Assembly (NCBI RefSeq): GCF_003865035.1
Contig: NZ_BHVZ01000014.1
Coordinates: 248,001-312,000 of the forward strand
Reading direction: 5' to 3'
From: Anaerotignum faecicola
Lineage (GTDB): Bacteria > Bacillota > Clostridia > Lachnospirales > Anaerotignaceae
Length of the DNA stretch: 64,000 nt
Positions 21,850 to 28,994 of this stretch are shown one piece after another. The notes under the pieces were generated by a model. That model did no database searches, was not told the origin of the DNA, and saw only the letters and a list, made by a program, of their open reading frames with translations. Numbering within the stretch: the first letter of the stretch is position 1; each line of letters opens with the position of its first letter. The position numbers and the translations under genes were made by a program.

Positions 21850-23784
21850 ATGGGGAGATTCAGTGTACCTTCCTCGCCTGCCCGAAATGTGGTGAAGATT
21901 GAGACCTTCAAGGGGGTTGACCTCAACAGCAGCCCCAGCAATGTGGAGATTACCCGAAGCCCCAACGCGCCGAACATGATGCGAGATGTGCCGGGGAAGG
22001 TGCGCAAGCGGCAGGGCTATGAACGGATTGCACAATTTTCCGGCAAGCGCATCAACGGGGTTCACATTCTCAGAAGCGCAGAGAAGAACGAGGAGAAGGT
22101 TCTAATTCATGCAGGAGACAGCCTTTATCTGGAGGGGAAGGCGATTTACACCGCCATGGCGGACGAGAGAAGCGTGGGGCGGCAGTTCTACGGCAAGCTA
22201 TTCATTTTTGACGGGAAAAAGGCACTTTGCTACGGCGAATTTGAAACAGAGGAAACAGCCGCAGCCGAGACAGAGACGGACAAGGAGGAAAAGCCAAAGG
22301 CGTTCATGGTGAAACCCTTAGAGGATGCGGCATACATCCCGACAGTGATTATCAGCCGAAAGCCGACAGGCGGCGGCACAACCTTAGAGCCACTAAACCT
22401 CATCGGGCGAAAATGGAAGGAAAGCTTTCTTTCTGACGGGACGGCGAAGGTTTACCAGCTGACGGCGAAGGATTTGGATGCAGACAAGGTTACGGTGCGC
22501 ATCATGACGAAGGAAGGCGAATGGACAGAGAAGAAGGAAGGCACAGATTTCACGGTGGACAGAAAGAAGGGAACTGTGACCTTTACGACCGCGCCGGGGG
22601 CAAGCCCTGTGGTGGGATATGACAACGTGGAAATCACAGCGGCAAAGACGAGAAAGGGATATGCGGACAAAATCAACAAATGCAAAATCATTTCGCTTTT
22701 TGGCGTGAACGGGGCAATGGACAGGATGTTTCTTTCCGGCAACCCGGACTTTCCGAACCGAGACTGGTACTGCAAGATGGCGGACGGGTTTTTCTGGGGC
22801 GACCTCTGGTACAGCACGCTGGGGCAGGACGGCAGCGCGATTGTTGGCTACAGCATCATCAACGACAGGCTTGCGGCGCACAAGAGCGACGCAGAGGAGG
22901 GGCGAAACGTCATCCTGCGCAAGGGGGAAATGGGCGAGAAGGACGCGACCTTCCCCATCATCGGGACGCTGACGGGCAGAGGGGCTTTAGGCAGCCACAC
23001 CTTCGGATACCTTGGGAGCGAGCCTTTATTCCTGACGGACATCGGCATTATGGCAATTACGGCGGCGGACTTGACGGGGGAGAAATACAGCCAATCCAGA
23101 AGCTACTACATTGACAATGCGCTGACGGCGGAAAAGGGACTTGCGGATGCGTACGCATATATCTGGCGTGATTTTTACCTCATCAGCACCGGAGGGGGCA
23201 GGGTTTACCTTCTGGACGGCTTACAGAAAAGCTACGAGAGGGACAACCCCTACAGCAGCTTTCAATACGAATGCTATGTTTGGGAGAATGTGCCGGCAAG
23301 GGTTTTCTGGGAGGACAAGGAGGGGCGGCTTTGCTTTGGGGATGCAGAGGGAAACCTCTTCCGATTTTTTGACGATGTGACGAACCAGAAAAGCTACAAC
23401 GACAACGGCAGGGCGATTTCTGCCAGATGGGACACGGCAGAGCTTTCCGGAAAGCTTTTCTACAAGAACAAAAACTTCCGCCGGCTTGACTTTGTGCTTG
23501 CGCCTGCGATTGCAACGGGGGCGAAGGTATTTGCACAGGTGAAGGGGGTCTGGAGTGAGATTTTCGACAGCGGCGCGCGGGCGATGTACTTCGATTTTAC
23601 GCACATCAACTGGGAGAGAATCAATTTTTCGACAGACGACACGCCAAGAACGATTGGCGGCAAGATAAAAATCAAGAAGGTGGACAAGGTTGCATTCAGT
23701 TTGCGCAACGAGCAGCTGAACGAGCCATTCGGGATTTATTCTTTAGCCATGGAATACACAGAGAATGGAAATTATAAAGGATAA
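21850..23784 (+). CDS. Large tail protein (tail tubular B / stopper type)
   Basis: The 644-residue, beta-rich protein contains repeated blade-like segments such as FYGKLFIFDGKKALCYGEFE, GALGSHTFGYLGSEPLFLTD and DFYLISTGGGRVYLLDGLQK. This recalls the beta-propeller nozzle proteins of podoviruses, for example T7 gp12. It starts after TAGGGAGGGGG. It would form the narrow end of the short tail. Assignment is from composition and order. Confidence 0.65.
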   Translation: MGRFSVPSSPARNVVKIETFKGVDLNSSPSNVEITRSPNAPNMMRDVPGKVRKRQGYERIAQFSGKRINGVHILRSAEKNEEKVLIHAGDSLYLEGKAIYTAMADERSVGRQFYGKLFIFDGKKALCYGEFETEETAAAETETDKEEKPKAFMVKPLEDAAYIPTVIISRKPTGGGTTLEPLNLIGRKWKESFLSDGTAKVYQLTAKDLDADKVTVRIMTKEGEWTEKKEGTDFTVDRKKGTVTFTTAPGASPVVGYDNVEITAAKTRKGYADKINKCKIISLFGVNGAMDRMFLSGNPDFPNRDWYCKMADGFFWGDLWYSTLGQDGSAIVGYSIINDRLAAHKSDAEEGRNVILRKGEMGEKDATFPIIGTLTGRGALGSHTFGYLGSEPLFLTDIGIMAITAADLTGEKYSQSRSYYIDNALTAEKGLADAYAYIWRDFYLISTGGGRVYLLDGLQKSYERDNPYSSFQYECYVWENVPARVFWEDKEGRLCFGDAEGNLFRFFDDVTNQKSYNDNGRAISARWDTAELSGKLFYKNKNFRRLDFVLAPAIATGAKVFAQVKGVWSEIFDSGARAMYFDFTHINWERINFSTDDTPRTIGGKIKIKKVDKVAFSLRNEQLNEPFGIYSLAMEYTENGNYKG

Positions 23785-23794
23785 GGGGGTTATT

Positions 23795-24547
23795 ATGGCA
23801 GATACGAAAAGAGAGGATGCGGCGGCATACGTCATTTTGGACAGCGCGCTGAACGGGAAGGGCGTTTCCGCCCAGACAAACCCCATGGAGAAGCCGGAGG
23901 ACGAGGCGAAGGCGGTTTTTGATGAGCTTTCCAAGGACATCATCATTCCTGCCTTCAACCGCTTTGTGCTTTTCATGGCGGCGCAGCTGGGGATGATTGA
24001 CATGACGAAGGACAGCGACAAGCCGATTTCCGCCGCGATGCAGACCGCCCTTGACAAAAAGCAGGACAGGGAGAAGCGAACCGGGAGCGAGACGCTTTAC
24101 AAGGTGCTGACGGACAACAACTTTACGGATGAGGCGGCGAAGCAGCTTGCGGCAGCCTTTGCGGCACTGCACGAGCATGCGAACAAGTCACTTTTGGACG
24201 GGCTGACGAAGACGGACATTGACAACTGGAACGGGGCAAACGTGCTGACGAAGGACAACACGGAGCCTTACGAGCCGAGGGGCGAATATCAGCCGGCTAC
24301 GGTGCGATTTGTTCTGGACAGGGTGGTTGCGATTGGGGCGGCAGACATGCAGGCGCGGATCTACGACCCACAGAACAGGCAGGCGGACATCTTCGGGGAG
24401 ATAGACACGACAGCGGCGGCCCTGCGAAAGGAAATGGCAAAGGTCGCGGCGGATGCGGCATACATCATTGACGATGTGACCGGGGAGAAATACCGGCTTG
24501 GGGTTTCGGGCGGCGGCTTATATTACAGGAAGGAGGAGAAGGCATGA
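23795..24547 (+). CDS. Tail appendage / fibre-base protein
   Basis: The protein is 250 residues from ATG 23795 after AAGGGGGT. It has a helical N-terminal half (DELSKDIIIPAFNRFVLFMA) and, near residue 160, TKDNTEPYEPRGEYQPATV, a motif frequent in clostridial phage tail proteins ahead of fibres. The C-terminus is DVTGEKYRLGVSGGGLYYRK, resembling a short fibre-attachment domain. It overlaps the fibre gene by 4 bases. Confidence 0.65.
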   Translation: MADTKREDAAAYVILDSALNGKGVSAQTNPMEKPEDEAKAVFDELSKDIIIPAFNRFVLFMAAQLGMIDMTKDSDKPISAAMQTALDKKQDREKRTGSETLYKVLTDNNFTDEAAKQLAAAFAALHEHANKSLLDGLTKTDIDNWNGANVLTKDNTEPYEPRGEYQPATVRFVLDRVVAIGAADMQARIYDPQNRQADIFGEIDTTAAALRKEMAKVAADAAYIIDDVTGEKYRLGVSGGGLYYRKEEKA

Positions 24548-25653
24548 GCGAACCGATTTTTATTGCGCGGCAGGACACGCTGGAGCAGGAGATTCTGCCG
24601 GCACACTGGCTGGCGCAGTACAAGCTTTTCGGGGAGGAAAGCTACACCTTTCAGGACAAGGGAATCTGGAAGAAGCTCTGCATGAGCCGTGCGGCGGCAA
24701 ACGACAGGGACATGCACGCAGAGGCATTGGAGGAAATGCTGACGACATTTTCCGCAGAGCACACAGGGAAATGGATGCTTCTGGTTTACGGGATGGACGC
24801 GGCGGCACTGGAGGGGCTTGCAACCATGGCGGCGATTGCGGCAAACGGCACAGCCATGGGGGCGATTGCAGACAATGCGCTTTTGATGCACGCCATCGCA
24901 AACAGCGAAACAGCCATGCAGCGGATTGCAAACAGCCAGACAGCCATGCAGAGGGTCGCAAACAACAGGGGGGCGATGGATGCCATCGGCAGAAGCCGGA
25001 TTGCGAGAGACGCAGTGCAGGCTTCGCCCTACTACAACAGCTACATCAAGGAGAACGACATGGCGATTGCGAAACTGGTGGTTGGCTTTGCAAACCTCGA
25101 ATCTGCAGGCTATTCCGGCTGCGCCGGAATGGCGGCAGATTCGACAGCCATGACCGCAGTTGCTGCGAGCAGCACAGCCATGACCGCAGTTGCTGCGAGC
25201 AGCACAGCCATGACCGCAGTTGCTGCCTCCGGTGTTGCGCTGAAGGCGATTGCACAGGCATACAAGAATACTGCAAATATGCTGCAATTCCTGAAGGCGG
25301 TGAATGCTTCGGATACGCTGATCAAGCGCATTTATAACACACTGACGAACGCAACTGCACTTTTTGGCACAGCACAGCTGGGCGGACAGGATAGTGTTGC
25401 GGATGCGAACAAATGGGCAACCACTTCCGCAGCACCCAATGCCTTTTTGGCGTGTGCGTGCGGTTATTACAACTCAGGCGGCGCGAGCGTGGATGTGACA
25501 TACAACGGGACGGCGATTGCACAGAACAAGACGGGCACAAGACAGCCGGGCAGCGTAACAAGCACGAACGTGAACGCCATCACGATGGCACCGTCCACAT
25601 TTACCGAAAATGGCGATGGTTGGCTGGCAGTGCAGAAATTTACTGTGAAATAA
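24544..25653 (+). CDS. Tail fibre with decapeptide repeats
   Basis: The 369-residue protein has three parts. Residues 1-85 form an attachment region. Residues about 90-245 are Ala-rich ten-residue repeats (MQRIANSQTA, MQRVANNRGA, MTAVAASSTA). The C-terminal part is beta-rich and probably binds the receptor. Three of the repeats are encoded by near-identical 30-bp units. Such proteins are frequent in phages of gut Clostridia. Repeat number could change by recombination and alter fibre length. Confidence 0.75.
   Translation: MSEPIFIARQDTLEQEILPAHWLAQYKLFGEESYTFQDKGIWKKLCMSRAAANDRDMHAEALEEMLTTFSAEHTGKWMLLVYGMDAAALEGLATMAAIAANGTAMGAIADNALLMHAIANSETAMQRIANSQTAMQRVANNRGAMDAIGRSRIARDAVQASPYYNSYIKENDMAIAKLVVGFANLESAGYSGCAGMAADSTAMTAVAASSTAMTAVAASSTAMTAVAASGVALKAIAQAYKNTANMLQFLKAVNASDTLIKRIYNTLTNATALFGTAQLGGQDSVADANKWATTSAAPNAFLACACGYYNSGGASVDVTYNGTAIAQNKTGTRQPGSVTSTNVNAITMAPSTFTENGDGWLAVQKFTVK
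25141..25230 (+). repeat. Three tandem 30-bp units in the fibre gene
   Basis: The core ACAGCCATGACCGCAGTTGC recurs exactly at a 30-bp spacing (units at 25,141, 25,171 and 25,201). The high nucleotide identity compared with the more diverged upstream repeats shows recent amplification. Confidence 0.9.
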
Positions 25654-25668
25654 AGGGGGTGAAGGAGC

Positions 25669-26283
25669 ATGAAAGGATTTTTGAAGGAATTGCAGGAGGG
25701 CAATGCCGCAGGCGGCTTTGAGACAGTGCGCACGGGGGAGGTTACCCTCACGCCGAACAAATGGCATACCATGGCGGTAATCAGCGGAACGGGAAAGCTG
25801 CTGCAGGCGGATTTGTTTGGGTGTATTCCATACAATTCTTCAGGTGCGAATATTGGCGAAGGTGCTTGGGATATGCGTATTCTGATAGACGGAGAGATAT
25901 TTGCCGATGTGCGGATGGCTGTAGCCAGTACTAATTATGGCATGGTTGGACATCTGCTTGCAACGGACTTTACCTACCTTTTGCCGAGCTTGGAAGGGAG
26001 AAATACGATCTACCAGCGGGATCTTTTCGGAAATTTGCAGGTAGGAAACAGTTGGGTCAATATTCTGGCGGAAAAGATTACGGAAGGAAAGGGTTTCAGC
26101 AGTTCCGCAACCGACCGGAAGGATGGTTACATGAATGTGATTCCGTTTATCGGATACCTTCCTTTTCAACGTTCTTTGGAGATACAGATGGCTTTTCTTT
26201 TTGCGAATCCATCGGAGACATTGCCGGAGGGGCGGCAGTGCCGTGGGAGCGTGGACATTGCCTATCAATTAGACGAGAAATGA
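25669..26283 (+). CDS. Tail fibre accessory / distal protein
   Basis: The 204-residue, beta-rich protein directly follows the fibre gene. It opens with a short helix (FLKELQEGNA) and continues with strands such as GEVTLTPNKWHTMAVISGTG and AYQLDEK at the end. Codon use from about 25,810 on is more AT-rich, suggesting a transferred receptor-binding or chaperone module. The exact role is not known. Confidence 0.6.
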   Translation: MKGFLKELQEGNAAGGFETVRTGEVTLTPNKWHTMAVISGTGKLLQADLFGCIPYNSSGANIGEGAWDMRILIDGEIFADVRMAVASTNYGMVGHLLATDFTYLLPSLEGRNTIYQRDLFGNLQVGNSWVNILAEKITEGKGFSSSATDRKDGYMNVIPFIGYLPFQRSLEIQMAFLFANPSETLPEGRQCRGSVDIAYQLDEK

Positions 26284-26293
26284 GGTGGAGCGG

Positions 26294-26488
26294 ATGCAGA
26301 AGGAAGAAGCGCACGCAGGCAGCGTGGAGCGGCACTATAAAAACGGTGCTACGGTACGATTTTTAAGGGGAGAGCCGCCGAAGGAGCCGGAGCCTGTGCC
26401 GGAGACGCTGACGGAGCAGGAGCAGGCGATTTTGGAGACGGCAATCAATGTAGACTATTTGGTCTGCATGAAGGAATTGGAGATTTGA
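26294..26488 (+). CDS. Small phage protein, tail region
   Basis: The protein is 64 residues from ATG 26294 (GTG 26285 is also possible), acidic with a Pro/Glu stretch (GEPPKEPEPVPETLTEQEQ) in the middle. It lies between fibre and lysis genes, where small proteins of this type commonly precede XkdX-like and holin genes. Function is unknown. Confidence 0.55.
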   Translation: MQKEEAHAGSVERHYKNGATVRFLRGEPPKEPEPVPETLTEQEQAILETAINVDYLVCMKELEI

Positions 26489-26504
26489 AAGGAGAGATTG
26501 CATT

Positions 26505-26645
26505 ATGACATACGCAAGACTGAAAAAGCTGATTGAAAGAGGCGCATACGAAAAAGAGGATATGCTGAACAAGCTGGATGTATTCCTGATGGCAAACCGC
26601 ATCACAGAGGAGCAGTATCAGGAACTGGTCGGCATGATGGGATGA
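26505..26645 (+). CDS. XkdX-like small protein
   Basis: The 46-residue protein reads MTYARLKKLIERGAYEKEDM, then LNKLDVFLMANRITEEQYQE and ends LVGMMG. The pattern (short helix pair, ITEEQYxEL) is that of XkdX-family proteins encoded just before phage holins. ATG 26505 follows AAAGGAGAG. Its last bases overlap the possible earliest start of the holin gene. Confidence 0.75.
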   Translation: MTYARLKKLIERGAYEKEDMLNKLDVFLMANRITEEQYQELVGMMG

Positions 26646-26659
26646 AGGGAGACAGGCGC

Positions 26660-27127
26660 ATGACAGGTGCATTTTGCAAGGTAAACATGATTGGCGGCGC
26701 GCTTTTGGCGGCGATGGCGGCGGCATTGGGGAAATACTGGTTTCTCTTTGCCGGCTTTCTGGCGTTCAACCTCATCGACTGGCTGACAGGCTGGGCAAAA
26801 AGCCGCATGAAGGGGGAAAGCTGCAGCAAGGTAGGCGCGATCGGCGCGATGAAGAAGGTCTGGTACTGGGTGGTAATCGCCATCGCCTTTTACATCGGCT
26901 ATTCCTTTGCGCAGATGGGCGAGACCATCGGCGTAGGGCTTGGATTTATGCAGTTTATCGGGTGGTTTGTGCTGGCGAACTATCTGGTAAACGAAATCAG
27001 AAGCATTTTAGAGAACTTGGTGGAAATGGGCGTAAACGTGCCGCCTATGCTGATTAAGGGACTGAAGATTGCAGCGGAGCGGATTGACGCTGCGGCAAGC
27101 ATCGGGGGCGAGGACGATGGCAAATGA
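26660..27127 (+). CDS. Phage holin (toxin secretion/lysis holin family)
   Basis: The protein is 155 residues from ATG 26660 after AAGGGAGACA; ATG 26642 is an alternative. Hydrophobic segments are near residues 8-40, 65-85 and 90-115. The motif FNLIDWLTGWAKSRMKGES is characteristic of the Phage_holin_4 family (cf. DxxTGxxKA). It permeabilises the membrane at the end of the lytic cycle and releases the endolysin. The 3' end overlaps the endolysin gene by 11 bases. Confidence 0.88.
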   Translation: MTGAFCKVNMIGGALLAAMAAALGKYWFLFAGFLAFNLIDWLTGWAKSRMKGESCSKVGAIGAMKKVWYWVVIAIAFYIGYSFAQMGETIGVGLGFMQFIGWFVLANYLVNEIRSILENLVEMGVNVPPMLIKGLKIAAERIDAAASIGGEDDGK

Positions 27128-27692
27128 GACGAAGGCATGCAGAGACATCGGCGCGCTTTTGCCTGCGGCGCAGGCGGCGTGCAGGGCGTTTCTCAGAGAA
27201 TGCGAAAAGGAGGGACTGCCCGTTTTGATTACGGAGACCTACCGCACGCAGGAGCGGCAGGACTACCTTTACGCACAGGGCAGGACGAGAGCCGGCACGA
27301 TTGTGACATGGACGAGAAAAAGCCGCCACACCGGACGGCTGGCGTGGGATATCTGCAAGAACGTAAAGGGGCAGGAATACGCCGATGCGGCATTTTTCGA
27401 CAGATGCGGAAGGATTGCGGCGCGGCTGGGAATTACATGGGGCGGCAGATGGGACACGCCCGACCGTTCCCATTTTGAGGTAACGAGCGACTGGAAGGAA
27501 AAGAGGGAGACAGAGATGGAAAAGCGATACGAAACGCTTGCAGAGGTGCCGAGCTGGGCAAGGGAACTGGTGCAGGAGATGCTTACAAGAGGATGCTTTG
27601 CAGATCCGCACCGACTGCACCTGAGCGAGGACATGCTGCGGACAATGGCACTGACAGACAGGCTTTTAAAAGCAAGGGAGGGAAGGAAATGA
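27117..27692 (+). CDS. Endolysin, M15-type peptidase
   Basis: The protein is 191 residues from ATG 27117. The zinc site of the D,D/L,D-peptidase family is visible as SRHTGRLAWDI (SxHxxGxAxD) and DRSHFEV. An ITETYRTQERQDYLYAQG segment lies before it. It would cut peptide cross-links of peptidoglycan. The C-terminal 55 residues (VPSWARELVQEMLTRGCFAD and after) look like a small wall-binding module. There is no signal peptide, so it depends on the holin. Confidence 0.88.
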   Translation: MANETKACRDIGALLPAAQAACRAFLRECEKEGLPVLITETYRTQERQDYLYAQGRTRAGTIVTWTRKSRHTGRLAWDICKNVKGQEYADAAFFDRCGRIAARLGITWGGRWDTPDRSHFEVTSDWKEKRETEMEKRYETLAEVPSWARELVQEMLTRGCFADPHRLHLSEDMLRTMALTDRLLKAREGRK

Positions 27693-28909
27693 ACGAACCT
27701 TTAACATTACTGAAAAGCCCCAGAGACGAGAGGGACTGGCATTACGGCAGAATCGTATGCGCAGGGGGAGAGCTGCCGACGAGGGTGAGCCTGCGGCAGA
27801 GCTGCGGACCGATTCGCAGACAGGGCAAGAGCGGCTTTTGCCACAGCTTTGCAGGGACTGCGCTGAAAAATTTGCAGGAAACGCAGGACTGGGGCGAGCG
27901 GAAATACAACTTTTCCCCTCTGGGGCTTGCCAGAGCGGTGAAGGCGAGAGACGGCATTGCCTTCACAGAGGGCAGCACGCTTTTAGACGTTTGCAAGGCA
28001 TTATGCAGTGATGGGGTGTTTGACGAGGTATTTTACCCCTTTGCAAGCTACGACCAAGAGAGTTTCAAGAAAACAGGCAAGCTGACCTTTCCCCCGATGG
28101 CAGTATCGGCGGAGGAGGAGGCGCACCTTCCGAAATACTACTGCAAAAACTATGCGAGGGTGGACACGCTTGAGGAAGTGAAGCGCGCTCTGGCCAATCA
28201 GAATCCCGTGCTTTTAGGGATGACCTGTTCGGAGGAAATCTATTCGCCCACAGAAGGATGTATCGGACTGCCTTTAGGGACATTTCTGATCGGGGGGCAT
28301 GCCGTGCTGATTATCGGCTATGACGACACGAAGGAGCGGACGATTCACGGCAGACACTACAAGGGCTTTCTGGAATGCCAGAACAGCTGGGGCGAGGACT
28401 ACGCAGACCATGGCTTTTTCTGGATTCCCTACGAATACATCACCTACCGCACGAAGGACCTAGGGATGGGGTTTGTGATGGACATGTATACCGCGATTGA
28501 CCTTGCAAGGGAGGATTTGCAGGGGACGGCGGTGGAGCTTTTCATCGGGAAGGACAAGGCATTTGACGACGGGAAGGAGATTTCCCTTGACCAGCCGCCC
28601 ATTGTAGACGAAAAGACGGGGCGAACCTTGGTGCCCCTGCGCTTTGTGGGCGAGAGCCTTGGATGCAGGGTGGAATGGCTGGCAAAGAGCCGCCGCATTA
28701 TCATCCGCAGCAGGGCGCACGACATTGAGCTTGCGATTGGCAGCCAGACGGCACTGGTGGACGGCGGCAAGCGGCTGATGGAGCAGGCACCCATCCTTGA
28801 CGAGAGAACGGGGCGGACGCTTGTGCCCCTGCGCTTCATTGCAGAGACGATGGGGCATGCGGTGCTCTGGGACGGAAAGAGGAGAAAGATTACGATTTTG
28901 AAAAACTGA
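27689..28909 (+). CDS. Papain-like (C1) cysteine protease with two copper-amine-oxidase-N stalk domains
   Basis: The protein has 406 residues. The N-terminal 270 residues are a C1 peptidase: catalytic Cys in GKSGFCHSFAG, His in IGGHAVLIIGYD, Asn in ECQNSWGEDY. The C-terminal part holds two similar modules, each with TGRTLVPLRF (VGESLG and IAETMG variants), as in copper amine oxidase N-terminal-like domains of Gram-positive surface proteins. There is no signal peptide. The start overlaps the endolysin stop, so it belongs to the lysis operon. It might help release progeny by cutting surface proteins. Confidence 0.85.
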   Translation: MNEPLTLLKSPRDERDWHYGRIVCAGGELPTRVSLRQSCGPIRRQGKSGFCHSFAGTALKNLQETQDWGERKYNFSPLGLARAVKARDGIAFTEGSTLLDVCKALCSDGVFDEVFYPFASYDQESFKKTGKLTFPPMAVSAEEEAHLPKYYCKNYARVDTLEEVKRALANQNPVLLGMTCSEEIYSPTEGCIGLPLGTFLIGGHAVLIIGYDDTKERTIHGRHYKGFLECQNSWGEDYADHGFFWIPYEYITYRTKDLGMGFVMDMYTAIDLAREDLQGTAVELFIGKDKAFDDGKEISLDQPPIVDEKTGRTLVPLRFVGESLGCRVEWLAKSRRIIIRSRAHDIELAIGSQTALVDGGKRLMEQAPILDERTGRTLVPLRFIAETMGHAVLWDGKRRKITILKN

Positions 28910-28932
28910 CATAAATAACAGCGGCATAAGGA

Positions 28933-28968
28933 AAAGCGACAATGCAGGCTTTGCAAAGTCGCTTTTTT
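28933..28968 (+). terminator. Intrinsic terminator after the lysis genes
   Basis: AAAGCGAC and GTCGCTTT pair across a loop of about 17 bases, followed by a T tract. The next gene starts 27 bases on with a strong AAGGAGGTGAG site. Confidence 0.85.
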
Positions 28969-28994
28969 CGTGCAAAAAATAAGGAGGTGAGATC

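Noticed and set aside
24498..25337. Alternative + frame of 279 residues overlapping the fibre gene
   Set aside because: The translation is a Cys/His/Gly-rich out-of-frame reading of the decapeptide repeats. The in-frame fibre gene has the proper start and overlap.
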